Positions 28,008 through 35,421 of a stretch of 64,000 nucleotides of DNA are shown here, one piece after another (positions within the stretch are counted from its first letter, which is position 1; each line of letters starts with the position of its first letter). The DNA is from DASUPK01 sp963848955 (GTDB taxonomy: Bacteria; Actinomycetota; Thermoleophilia; Solirubrobacterales; 70-9): the NCBI GenBank assembly GCA_963848955.1, contig CAWKFQ010000023.1:124001-188000 (forward strand), written 5' to 3'. The notes beneath the pieces are model-generated. The model was given only the letters and a program-made list of their open reading frames with translations, was not told the origin of the DNA and did no database searches. The position numbers were made by a program, and so were the translations under genes.

Positions 28008-28935
28008 TTGAGGACCGCCTACCTCGGAACCAACGAGTTCGCGGCGGCGGTCCTGCGTCGCGTCGCCGACAGCCCTCACCGCCCTGCGCTCGTGGTCACC
28101 CCGCCGGACAGCCGCCGGGGGAGGGGACGAAAGCTTGCCTCGCCGCCGGCCGCAGAGGCCGCGCGGGAGCTGGACCTCGGGCTGCACCAGACCGCGGACG
28201 TGAACTCGGAGGAGTCCCTGGCCGCGATCCGAGCGGCCAGGCCGGAGGCCATCGTCGTCTGCGCCTTCGGCCAGCTGATCAAGGAGCCGCTGCTGAGCGA
28301 GTTCCTGATGCTGAACGTGCACCCGTCGCTTATCCCACGCTGGCGGGGTGCCGCACCGATCGAGCGCGTGCTGATGGCGGGGGAGGGGCTGACCGGAGTG
28401 ACCATCATGCGGGTGACCGCGGGACTCGATTCCGGGCCGGTCGCCCTGGCAGAGGAGGTCAGTGTCGAGCGCCGAAGACGACTACGCGTCGCTTTCGGCC
28501 CGGCTCGCCTCGACAGCTGGGGAGCTCGTGGTGCGGGCACTCGACCTCCTCGAGGGGGGGAACCTTGAATTCACCGAGCAGAACGACGCGCATGCGACCT
28601 ACGCAGACAAGGTTGCGCCCGCGGAGCGGCGACTCGATCCGTCCCGACCGGTCGACGAGCTCGAGCGGCGCGTGAGGGCGTTGACGCCGCACGTCGGCGC
28701 CTATCTCGAGCTGGAGGATGGGAGTCGGCTGGGAGTGCGTTCGGCAGAGCCGGGATACGTTTCCGGTTGGCCCGGATCCGCGGAGCCCGGGACCATCCTC
28801 GCTGAGAATGGCGAGCTCCAGCTCGTCGGCCCCGACGGCCTCCTACGGCTCGACGTCGTCCAACCACCCGGAAAGAACCCGATGAGCGCGGCGGATTTCC
28901 TGCGCGGCTACGACGTCCCGGCCAAAGCGATCTAG
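28008..28935 (+). CDS. fmt: Methionyl-tRNA formyltransferase, one frameshift
   Basis: Formylates initiator Met-tRNA. The first frame has RTAYLGTNEFAAAVLRRVAD, VVTPPDSRRGRGRKLASPPAAEAAREL, AFGQLIKEPLLSEFLMLNVHPSLIPRWRGAAPIERVLMAG with the catalytic Asn, His and the SLLP-like loop, and GVTIMRVTAGLDSGPVALAEEV. Near 28467-28471 the frame shifts; removing one C leads into EDDYASLSARLASTAGELVVRALDLLEGG and the C-terminal domain ending YDVPAKAI. About 308 residues, normal. The start is uncertain: TTG 28008 fits the domain, while ATG 27982 (in repeat copy H, with GGAGGAG before it) is out of frame after ten codons. Confidence 0.88.
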
Positions 28936-28943
28936 CCTCTCGC

Positions 28944-28949
28944 TACTCT
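28944..28949 (+). promoter_or_regulatory. Leaderless-type -10 for the zinc-ribbon gene
   Basis: TACTCT ends 6 bases before GTG 28956. Confidence 0.45.
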
Positions 28950-28955
28950 CGTTAC

Positions 28956-29231
28956 GTGGCCGAACGAATCGAAAGCGGCCTGGGCAATTCGGCCGAGACG
29001 GAGAATGCGGGCGAGGGTGCCCTCCGGCGTCCGGACTGCCCGGGATGCGGCGAGCCCTGGTTGCGGCCCGCCCAGCTCCCTGGGCGCTTCGTCTGCGTCT
29101 ACTGCCTTCGCCGCTTCGAGCTGGTTTCCCAGTGCCCGAACTGCGGCGAGCATCAGACGATCTCCCGGATGAGCCGGACCGAGGACATGAAGTGCCAGCA
29201 CTGCGGCCACTCGATGCTGCGGAGCATCTGA
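28956..29231 (+). CDS. Small zinc-ribbon protein
   Basis: A 91-residue protein with four CxxC knuckles: CPGCG, CVYC, CPNCG and CQHCG, so two zinc ribbons are likely. The first 25 residues are acidic and probably disordered. The segment SRMSRTEDMKCQHCGHSMLRSI ends the chain. The fold is shared by many small rubredoxin-like or ribosome-associated proteins, and no function can be named. GTG start after a TACTCT box. It lies between fmt and rpe with 9 bases to rpe. Confidence 0.75.
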   Translation: MAERIESGLGNSAETENAGEGALRRPDCPGCGEPWLRPAQLPGRFVCVYCLRRFELVSQCPNCGEHQTISRMSRTEDMKCQHCGHSMLRSI

Positions 29232-29240
29232 GCTCCCGGG

Positions 29241-29948
29241 ATGGAAGCCGCCACCGATAAGGCCTCGGCCACGCGGCGCGACCTCTACGCGAGCAAGCGG
29301 GTCGCCCCCTCGATCCTCTCGGCCGACTTCTCACGCCTTGGCGCGCAGGTCGAGGAGGTGATGGCCGCGGGGGCGCGGATCATCCACGTCGACGTGATGG
29401 ACGGCCACTTCGTCCCCCCGATCACGATCGGCCCCCTCGTCGCGAGCTCGATTTCCGATCGGGTCCACCAGGCCGGCGGCGCGATCGACGTCCACCTGAT
29501 GATCGAGCGCCCCGACCAACACATCGAGGAGTTCGCCAAGGCCGGGGCGGACTCGATCACCTTCCACGCCGAGGCGACGCCCCACATCAACCGGACGCTG
29601 AACGCGATCAAGGAGCTGGGCTGCCTGGCCGGGCTCGCGATCAACCCAGGCACGCCGGTCGGAGCGGTCGGGGAGTCGATACATGACGCGGACGTCTTCC
29701 TCTGCATGACCGTCAACCCGGGCTGGGGAGGGCAGCCCTTCATCGCCGACTCCCCGGACAAGGTGAGAAGGCTCGCGTCGCTTGTCGGCGACGGCACCAT
29801 CGAGGTCGACGGCGGGATCGACCCGGGCACCGCCGGGAGCGTGGCCGACGCCGGCGCTGGCCTCTTCGTCGCCGGATCGGCGGTGTTCGGCGCCGGCGAC
29901 CCCGCGGCCGCCTACATCGCCATCGTGGAGGCCGCGGGCGCTGTATAG
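29241..29948 (+). CDS. rpe: Ribulose-phosphate 3-epimerase
   Basis: Interconverts ribulose 5-phosphate and xylulose 5-phosphate in the pentose phosphate pathway. The 235-residue TIM barrel shows APSILSADFSRLGAQVEEVMAAGARIIHVDVMDGHFVPPITIGP (metal His and Asp in HVDVMDGHFVP), DVHLMIERPDQHIEEFAKAGAD, LCMTVNPGWGGQPFI, IEVDGGIDPGTAGSVADAGAGLFVAGSAVFG. The N-terminus carries ~20 extra residues, so the exact start is unsure. Relevant to riboflavin synthesis downstream, since RibB uses ribulose 5-phosphate, though no operon link is shown. Confidence 0.94.
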   Translation: MEAATDKASATRRDLYASKRVAPSILSADFSRLGAQVEEVMAAGARIIHVDVMDGHFVPPITIGPLVASSISDRVHQAGGAIDVHLMIERPDQHIEEFAKAGADSITFHAEATPHINRTLNAIKELGCLAGLAINPGTPVGAVGESIHDADVFLCMTVNPGWGGQPFIADSPDKVRRLASLVGDGTIEVDGGIDPGTAGSVADAGAGLFVAGSAVFGAGDPAAAYIAIVEAAGAV

Positions 29949-29978
29949 GCGGGAGCGCGCCGAGCTCGAGCCCTCCGC

Positions 29979-31367
29979 TCAGCCGGCCTCGTCCGCCGAG
30001 GCGAGCTGAAGCTCGACTTCCTCGGGCGAGCCCGGTTCGACCCGCTCCTCGCGGCGCAGCAGGGGCTGGCTGTAGAGCCAGTAGAGCAGCGAGCACAGCA
30101 GGGCGGCTGCACCCAGATAGCCGACGACCACGCGGGTGACCTCGCTGGGGACGATCGGGACAACCGTCCAGACGACGAACGCGACCGCGCAGCCGATCCA
30201 GCAGAAGGATGCCCGGCGGACCTGCCCACGCGCGAGCGCCGCCTGGTTGAGAGTGGCCGCGGAGAGGTAGAGGCCCATGCCCACCGCGACGGTCACGAGG
30301 TCCGCCCGGTCGTAGGTGTGATTCTTGCCGAAGGCGATCTGCATGATGTGCGGCCCGGCGATCAGCATCGCGAGGGCGACCAGCGCCGCAAAGCCCGCGA
30401 TCGCCACCAGCGTCACCCGGATCGAGGCGCGGAAGTCCTTCTCGTCTCCGCGCGAGCCCAGCGTCGTCAGGTGGGGGAGAAGGCTGGTCTGAACCGCCTG
30501 GAAGAGCTGAAGGGGCGCCCGGGCGATCATCAGGATGTTGAAGACGAAGCCCGCTGCGGCCGCGTCAGCGGTGGCGTTCGTGAGCAGGACTCCCGCATTG
30601 AGGAACGTCTGCTCGCTGAGCATGATCAGGAAGACAGCTGCCGCGAAGCGGCCTCCGCTGGCGAGGGTGAACTCCGCGGCGTCGCCCGGCGGCGACGCCG
30701 CCGCGGGCGCCGGTGCCGCCGCCTCCTGCCCGCCGAACCGGCGCAGGAAGGCGAACGGCACGACGATCAGCGAGAGGGTGGGAGCGGCGACGATGCCGAG
30801 GGCAACCGCGGTCTGGCCGGATGCGATCCCCAGCGCCACCGCGAGAGGAAACGCGGTCCTCGCCACCGATTCGCTGATGATCTGGAGCGCATAGATCGTC
30901 AGCCGGTGGCTGCCAGCGAGAAAGCCGCGCGCGAAGTAGCTCGCGCCATACGCAGTGATCGCCGCCACCCCGATCCAGTAGAGCGTCGAGTTGCCGTCCA
31001 GGAGGTGGTCCTGAATCGGGGTGCGCAGGGCCAGCGCCACGATGTCGAAACCGACAGCGACGCCGAGCTGGATCGTCGCCGCGACCCGGACGGTCCGGCC
31101 GATCGGCACGTCGTGGGCCAGGTTCTCGGAGACGGTCCGCGACAGCAGCTGCTCGACCGGCCGCTGCAGGACCGAGACGACGATGAATACCGCCGACCAG
31201 AGCACCGCCACCTGCCCGTACTGTTCGCGCGAGAGCTCATGCGAAGCGATCGCGAAGTAGAGGTAGGTGATCAGCCCCGTGATGGCGACCCCGATGGAGA
31301 GCAGGCTGGCGCGGCGCCCGTAGCTCCTCGCCTCGTCCGTCGCCTGAACCCGCCTCGCCCTCGGCAT
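29979..31367 (-). CDS. Polysaccharide/lipid flippase-like membrane protein (MOP superfamily)
   Basis: A 462-residue protein with about 12-14 hydrophobic helices, e.g. ASLLSIGVAITGLITYLYFAIA, YGQVAVLWSAVFIVVSVL and FAAAVFLIMLSEQTFLNAGVLL, plus a cytoplasmic Ala/Pro-rich loop near residue 230. The early EQYGQVAVLWSAVFIVVSVLQRPVEQLLSRTVSE pattern and LPHLTTLGSRGDEKDFRASIRV resemble polysaccharide flippases (Wzx/RfbX-like). The start MPRARRVQ at 31367 is preferred over the longer open frame to 31415. It diverges from ribD over 80 bases holding a palindrome at 31401-31414. The substrate, perhaps a wall glycolipid, is unknown. Confidence 0.75.
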   Translation of the reverse strand: MPRARRVQATDEARSYGRRASLLSIGVAITGLITYLYFAIASHELSREQYGQVAVLWSAVFIVVSVLQRPVEQLLSRTVSENLAHDVPIGRTVRVAATIQLGVAVGFDIVALALRTPIQDHLLDGNSTLYWIGVAAITAYGASYFARGFLAGSHRLTIYALQIISESVARTAFPLAVALGIASGQTAVALGIVAAPTLSLIVVPFAFLRRFGGQEAAAPAPAAASPPGDAAEFTLASGGRFAAAVFLIMLSEQTFLNAGVLLTNATADAAAAGFVFNILMIARAPLQLFQAVQTSLLPHLTTLGSRGDEKDFRASIRVTLVAIAGFAALVALAMLIAGPHIMQIAFGKNHTYDRADLVTVAVGMGLYLSAATLNQAALARGQVRRASFCWIGCAVAFVVWTVVPIVPSEVTRVVVGYLGAAALLCSLLYWLYSQPLLRREERVEPGSPEEVELQLASADEAG

Positions 31368-31400
31368 GACGGCGGACTCTACTGCCGTACAATTACTGGC

Positions 31401-31414
31401 TGACTGACCAGTCA
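31401..31414. promoter_or_regulatory. Perfect inverted repeat between flippase and ribD genes
   Basis: TGACTG-AC-CAGTCA is a perfect 6-bp palindrome with a 2-base centre, in the 80-base divergent region. Its size and symmetry resemble sites bound by dimeric TetR-type regulators. No such gene is in the window, so operator function is a guess. Confidence 0.4.
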
Positions 31415-31436
31415 ATCAGTCGCAACCCCTTCGCGA

Positions 31437-31442
31437 AGGAGG
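31437..31442 (+). promoter_or_regulatory. Shine-Dalgarno deciding the ribD start
   Basis: AGGAGG ends 5 bases before TTG 31448. It is the strongest ribosome-binding site on the plus strand here and supports the TTG start of ribD. Confidence 0.7.
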
Positions 31443-31447
31443 CGCGG

Positions 31448-32578
31448 TTGCCAGAGGTCAGCACCGAACAGGACACTCCCCACCTGCGCCGGGCCCTGGA
31501 GCTCGCCGAGGGCGGACGCGGGCGTGTCAGCCCCAATCCAATGGTCGGCGCGGTGCTCGTTCGCGACGAGCAGGTGATCGGCGAGGGCTTCCACGCCGTC
31601 CGCGGCGAACTGCACGCCGAGCGGGCGGCGATCGAGGACGCCCGCGCGCGCGGGCAGGACCCGGTGGGGTCGACCATCTACGTGACGCTCGAGCCCTGCG
31701 CCCACACCGGCAGGCAGCCGCCGTGCACCGAGGCGATCCTGGAGGCGGGGATCTCGCGCGTCGTCTACGCGTCGGAGGATCCGACGGAAAAGGCTGCCGG
31801 CCGCGGCCCCGGCATGCTCCGCGACGGCGGTGTGGCCGTCGATTTGGCCGGCGGCCCCGAGGCGGCCTCGGCCCGTCTGCTCAACCAGCCCTTCCGCAAG
31901 CGCGCTCGCGCCGGCCGGCCCCTGGTGACCTACAAGGCGGCCATGTCACTCGACGGCCGCGTCGCGTCACCCACCGGCGACTCCCGTTGGATCTCGAGCG
32001 TCGAGAGTCGCGAGCTCGTCCACCGTTGGCGAGCTGAGTGCGACGCCGTCGCGGTCGGCATCGGTACGGCGCTCGCCGATGACCCGCTGCTCACCGCCAG
32101 GCTCGATCAGACCCCACCACAGCCCGCCCGCGTCGTCTTCGACTCCCACGCGAGGCTCCCGGTCGCATCCGCCCTGGTGAACTCGATCGACGAGGCCCCG
32201 CTGATCGTGATCTGCGCGCCCGAGGCGCCCTCCGCTCAGCGAGACGCACTGGAGCGCGCCGGTGCCGAGGTGATCGTGGCGCCTGGCCGGACGCCCCGGG
32301 CGAGGCTCGAGGCCGCGCTCGACGAGCTCGGGCGCCGCGAGATCCAGGACCTCCTGGTCGAGGGCGGCCCGACTCTCGCCGGCGCCCTCTTCGACGCCGG
32401 CGAGATCGACGAAATCCGGCTCTTCATCGCCCCGGTGCTGGTCGGAGCGGCCCAGGCGAGGGCCGTCCTCGAGGGCGAAGGAGTCGCCCGGATCGCCGAC
32501 GGCGCCCGGCCGTTGGCGACGAGCTTCGAGCAGGTAGGCGAGGACATCCTGGTCCGCGCGAGGCTGCGGGAATGGTAG
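31448..32578 (+). CDS. ribD: Bifunctional riboflavin deaminase/reductase RibD
   Basis: Second and third steps of riboflavin synthesis. The N-terminal deaminase has NPMVGAVLVRDEQVIGEGFH, HAERAAIEDA (zinc His and catalytic Glu) and TLEPCAHTGRQPPCTEAIL (two zinc Cys). The reductase domain starts at PLVTYKAAMSLDGRVASPTGDSRWISS and includes QDLLVEGGPTLAGALFDAGEIDEIRLFIAPVLVGA. The 376-residue length is regular. TTG start with AGGAGG five bases upstream. It is followed by 169 bases before ribE, then ribBA and ribH, the usual ribD-E-BA-H order. No FMN riboswitch consensus was found ahead of it. Confidence 0.94.
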   Translation: MPEVSTEQDTPHLRRALELAEGGRGRVSPNPMVGAVLVRDEQVIGEGFHAVRGELHAERAAIEDARARGQDPVGSTIYVTLEPCAHTGRQPPCTEAILEAGISRVVYASEDPTEKAAGRGPGMLRDGGVAVDLAGGPEAASARLLNQPFRKRARAGRPLVTYKAAMSLDGRVASPTGDSRWISSVESRELVHRWRAECDAVAVGIGTALADDPLLTARLDQTPPQPARVVFDSHARLPVASALVNSIDEAPLIVICAPEAPSAQRDALERAGAEVIVAPGRTPRARLEAALDELGRREIQDLLVEGGPTLAGALFDAGEIDEIRLFIAPVLVGAAQARAVLEGEGVARIADGARPLATSFEQVGEDILVRARLREW

Positions 32579-32747
32579 GTAGATGCACGCCTCCCCCGCC
32601 CGGCACACCTGGATGGCGCACATGATGCTTCGCAGCTCTTCGTCCTCGGGCTCGCCTTTGGCACCACCAAAGGCTTCGCCCTGCGTCCTTGATCTGCTCG
32701 ATCACGCGCACCCCCAGGCGCACCGTGCAGAGGAGGCGCGCATCTAG
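32579..32747. other. Unexplained spacer between ribD and ribE
   Basis: 169 bases with no accepted gene. A perfect 8-bp inverted repeat, GCCTTTGG-CACCA-CCAAAGGC, lies at 32654-32674. On the plus strand an open frame runs from ATG 32583 (54 codons) to a TAG that touches the ribE ATG. On the minus strand, codon use looks protein-like (VIEQIKDAG, then after dropping one C, EAFGGAKGEPEDEELRSIMC). The minus frame has no stop before running into ribD antisense. It could be a remnant gene, a leader ORF or a structured RNA. FMN riboswitch motifs are absent. Confidence 0.3.
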
Positions 32748-33362
32748 ATGTTCACCGGGATCATCGAGGAGCTGGGTGAGGTGGCGGCCGTGGAGAGCTC
32801 TCCGGAGGGAGCGCGTCTGCGCATCCGCGCCGAGCTGGCGGCGGAGCTCGGCGAGGGCGACTCGGTCGCGGTTGACGGGGCCTGCCTGACGGCGACCTCG
32901 GTGACCGGCGACGCCTTCGACGCGGACGTCATGCATCAGACCCTCGAGCTGACCACCCTCGGAGGGCTCGAGCCGGGCTCCCGGGTCAATCTCGAGCTCC
33001 CGCTGCGCGCCTCGGATCGCCTCGGCGGCCACGTCGTGCAGGGGCATGTCGACGGGACTGCCACGGTCGCCGAGATCTCGGACGACGGCTTTGCAAAGCG
33101 GCTCCGCATCGAGTTGCCGGAGGAGCTCCTGCCATACGTCGTCGAGCACGGCTCGATCGCGATCCAGGGCATCAGCCTGACCATCGCGGCGCTCACCGAT
33201 GACGCCGTCGAGGTCTCACTGATCCCCGAGACCCTCGAGCGCACGACGCTCGGGGCTGCCGAGCCCGGAGACCGCCTGAACGTCGAGTGCGACGTCCTGG
33301 CCCGTTACGTCCGCCGCCAGCTTGAAACCGATTCGCGCCTGTCACCCTTATCCGAGGAGTAA
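32748..33362 (+). CDS. ribE: Riboflavin synthase (alpha chain)
   Basis: Dismutates two lumazines to riboflavin. The start MFTGIIEELGEVAAVES is diagnostic. The protein is two similar lumazine-binding halves: VDGACLTATSVTGDAFDADVMHQTLELTTLG, with GHVVQGHVDGTATVAEI linking to the second copy, IQGISLTIAALTDDAVEVSLIPETLERTTLG. The 204-residue length is typical. ATG 32748 touches a TAG in the upstream frame. Five bases separate it from ribBA, so ribE-ribBA-ribH are one operon. Confidence 0.94.
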   Translation: MFTGIIEELGEVAAVESSPEGARLRIRAELAAELGEGDSVAVDGACLTATSVTGDAFDADVMHQTLELTTLGGLEPGSRVNLELPLRASDRLGGHVVQGHVDGTATVAEISDDGFAKRLRIELPEELLPYVVEHGSIAIQGISLTIAALTDDAVEVSLIPETLERTTLGAAEPGDRLNVECDVLARYVRRQLETDSRLSPLSEE

Positions 33363-33367
33363 TCGAG

Positions 33368-34705
33368 ATGGCCAAGCGCACCGAGCAGACAACGACCAAG
33401 ACGAAGACCGACTCGCGGTTCGCGACGATCGAGGAGGCGATCGAGGACATCCGCCGCGGCCGGATGGTGGTGGTCTGCGACGACGAGAACCGGGAGAACG
33501 AGGGCGACCTCACCATGGCGGCGCAGTTCGCCACCCCGGAGGCCATCAACTTCATGGCCAAGCACGGCCGCGGCCTGATCTGCCTCGCGCTCACCGACGA
33601 GCGCTGCCAGGAGCTCGGCCTCAACCTGATGGCGGCCAAGAACGAGGCTCCTTTCCAGACCGCCTTCACCGTCTCCGTGGAGGCGCGGGAGGGAGTCACC
33701 ACCGGGATCTCGGCCGCGGACCGGGCACGGACGATCCAGGTCGCGATCGACCCCCACTCGCAGCCCCAGGACCTGGTCCAGCCCGGTCACGTCTTCCCGC
33801 TGAAGGCGAAGGACGGTGGCGTACTGGAGCGGACCGGTCAGACCGAGGCCGCCATCGACCTCGCACGGCTCGCGGGTCTGATCCCCGCCGGGGTGATCTG
33901 CGAGGTGATGAATGAGGACGGGACCATGGCGCGGGTGCCTGACCTCGTCGACTACTGCGCCAGGCACGACCTGAAGATGATCACCGTCGCCGACCTGATC
34001 GCGTACCGACGGCGCACGGAGAAGCTCGTCGAGCGGATCGTCTCGACCAAGCTGCCGACCGCGTTCGGTGAGTTCACGGCCGTCGGCTACCGCTCGCTGA
34101 TCGACGACAAGCACCACGTCGCGATGGTCAAGGGGGACGTGTCCGGCCAGGAGGACGTCCTGGTACGGGTTCATTCGGAGTGCCTCACCGGCGACGTCTT
34201 CCACTCGCTGCGCTGCGACTGCGGCGAGCAGCTCGAGGCGGCGCTCGCGAACATCGAGCAGGAGGGAAAGGGCGTGCTGCTCTACCTCTCGCAGGAGGGG
34301 CGCGGCATCGGGCTGCTCAACAAGCTCCGCGCCTACAAGCTGCAGGAGGAGGGCCTCGACACCGTCGACGCCAACCTCAAGCTCGGACTGCCGGCCGATC
34401 TTCGTGACTATGGGATCGGCGCCCAGATCCTGGTGGACCTCGGGTTGTCGAGCATCCGCATCCTCACCAACAACCCGAAGAAGATCCTCGGCCTCGAGGG
34501 CTACGGCCTCTCGGTGACCGACCAGGTGCCGATCCAGGCGGTCCCCAACCCCCACAACGAGGCCTACCTGCGAGCGAAGCGCGAGCGGATGGGCCACGCG
34601 CTCCATCACCAGGGCCTGCCGCTCGACGAGCAGCTGCTCTACGAGGAGCACCGCAAGGACGAGGAGAACCGCCGGGACGGGCTCCGGGGAATACCCGCCC
34701 GGTGA
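33368..34705 (+). CDS. ribBA: Bifunctional DHBP synthase / GTP cyclohydrolase II
   Basis: Supplies both riboflavin precursors. The N-terminal half is RibB: MVVVCDDENRENEGDLTMAAQ holds acidic metal ligands, followed by MAKHGRGLICLAL and FPLKAKDGGVLERTGQTEAAIDLARLAG. The C-terminal half is RibA: VRVHSECLTGDVFHSLRCDCGEQL has the three zinc cysteines, with LYLSQEGRGIGLLNKLRAYKLQ and GIGAQILVDLGLSSIRILTNNPKK. The 445 residues include ~25 extra at the C-terminus. A lysine-rich, Thr-rich start (MAKRTEQTTTKTKTDSR) is unusual but open. It overlaps ribH by GTGA. Confidence 0.95.
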   Translation: MAKRTEQTTTKTKTDSRFATIEEAIEDIRRGRMVVVCDDENRENEGDLTMAAQFATPEAINFMAKHGRGLICLALTDERCQELGLNLMAAKNEAPFQTAFTVSVEAREGVTTGISAADRARTIQVAIDPHSQPQDLVQPGHVFPLKAKDGGVLERTGQTEAAIDLARLAGLIPAGVICEVMNEDGTMARVPDLVDYCARHDLKMITVADLIAYRRRTEKLVERIVSTKLPTAFGEFTAVGYRSLIDDKHHVAMVKGDVSGQEDVLVRVHSECLTGDVFHSLRCDCGEQLEAALANIEQEGKGVLLYLSQEGRGIGLLNKLRAYKLQEEGLDTVDANLKLGLPADLRDYGIGAQILVDLGLSSIRILTNNPKKILGLEGYGLSVTDQVPIQAVPNPHNEAYLRAKRERMGHALHHQGLPLDEQLLYEEHRKDEENRRDGLRGIPAR

Positions 34706-35187
34706 CTGACGAGAACTCCTACGAGCAGTTCAGCGACGAGGAGCGGGAGGCGCTGTCTCGCAGCGAGTTCGCGGTCTGCGTCGCGACCTTCTACGAGGAC
34801 ATCGCCGAGCGGCTGCTGAACGGCGCCGCCGTGGGCTTCGATCTTGGGAACGTCAGCGAGGCGTCCGTTCACACCTATCGAGTGCCGGGGTCCTTCGAGC
34901 TTCCCTTTGCCGCGAAGCTCTGCGCCGAGTCCGGCCGCTTCGCCGGGATCGCCTGCCTCGGCGTCGTCATCCGTGGCGAGACCAGCCACTACGACCACGT
35001 CACCAACGAGGTCGCCTCGGGGATCCAGCGCGTCCAACTCGACACCGGGGTGCCCTGCGCCTTCGGGGTGATCACCGCCGAGAACATGGACCAGGCCCTG
35101 GCCCGATCCGGTGGGGACAAGCGTGATCAGGGCCGGGGCGCCGCCGTCGTTGCGATGCGGATGTCGCTGCTTCGCGATTCGATCTAG
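34702..35187 (+). CDS. ribH: 6,7-dimethyl-8-ribityllumazine synthase
   Basis: Condenses the RibA/RibB products to lumazine. Motifs are VHTYRVPGSFELPFAAKLCAESGRFAGIACLGVVIRGETSHYDHVTNEVASGIQRV, with the catalytic His in ETSHYDHV, and PCAFGVITAENMDQALARSGGDKRDQGRGAAVVAMRMS. The 161 residues carry an N-terminal acidic stretch. GTG 34702 overlaps the ribBA stop. It closes the riboflavin operon; rpmB follows with its own -10 box. Confidence 0.94.
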   Translation: MTDENSYEQFSDEEREALSRSEFAVCVATFYEDIAERLLNGAAVGFDLGNVSEASVHTYRVPGSFELPFAAKLCAESGRFAGIACLGVVIRGETSHYDHVTNEVASGIQRVQLDTGVPCAFGVITAENMDQALARSGGDKRDQGRGAAVVAMRMSLLRDSI

Positions 35188-35188
35188 C

Positions 35189-35194
35189 TACCAT
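35189..35194 (+). promoter_or_regulatory. Leaderless-type -10 for rpmB
   Basis: TACCAT ends 9 bases before ATG 35204. The identical hexamer and spacing precede rpmF at 49880. Confidence 0.5.
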
Positions 35195-35203
35195 CACGCG
35201 CCC

Positions 35204-35398
35204 ATGGCCAAGGTCTGTCACAGCTGCGGCAAGCACCCCGCCTTCGGCAATTCGCGCAGCCATTCGATGGTCGCGACAAGGAGGCGCTTCAACCCGAATC
35301 TCCAGAAGGTCCGCATCCAGGAGGAGAACGGCCGCACCCGGCGCGTCTACGTCTGCGCGCGCTGCCTGAAGTCGAACAAGGTGACGAAGGCCGCTTAG
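35204..35398 (+). CDS. rpmB: 50S ribosomal protein L28
   Basis: A 64-residue large-subunit protein: AKVCHSCGKHPAFGNSRSHSMVATRRRFNPNLQKVRI, ending VYVCARCLKSNKVTKAA. Two CxxC pairs (CHSC and CARC) mark it as the zinc-binding (C+) form of L28. It starts at ATG 35204 behind a TACCAT box identical in sequence and spacing to that of rpmF. It leads rpmB-fakA, an order seen in many bacteria (rpmB, yloV, recG). Confidence 0.95.
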   Translation: MAKVCHSCGKHPAFGNSRSHSMVATRRRFNPNLQKVRIQEENGRTRRVYVCARCLKSNKVTKAA

Positions 35399-35421
35399 CT
35401 CTAGGGTTTCGGCTGGTCCCC

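Noticed and set aside
29010..29035. GCGAGGGTGCCCTCCGG in the zinc-ribbon gene as a further repeat copy
   Set aside because: It matches the 5' GCGAGGGTG only; no complementary 3' arm with the bulged A follows.
30318..31403. Plus-strand open frame of 361 codons opposite the flippase gene
   Set aside because: Translation is nearly all charged residues without structure; the minus strand encodes a regular multi-helix membrane protein.
32579..32747. FMN riboswitch between ribD and ribE
   Set aside because: The conserved RFN segments (for example GGGGCAGGG and the paired ACCGGCGGT) are absent.
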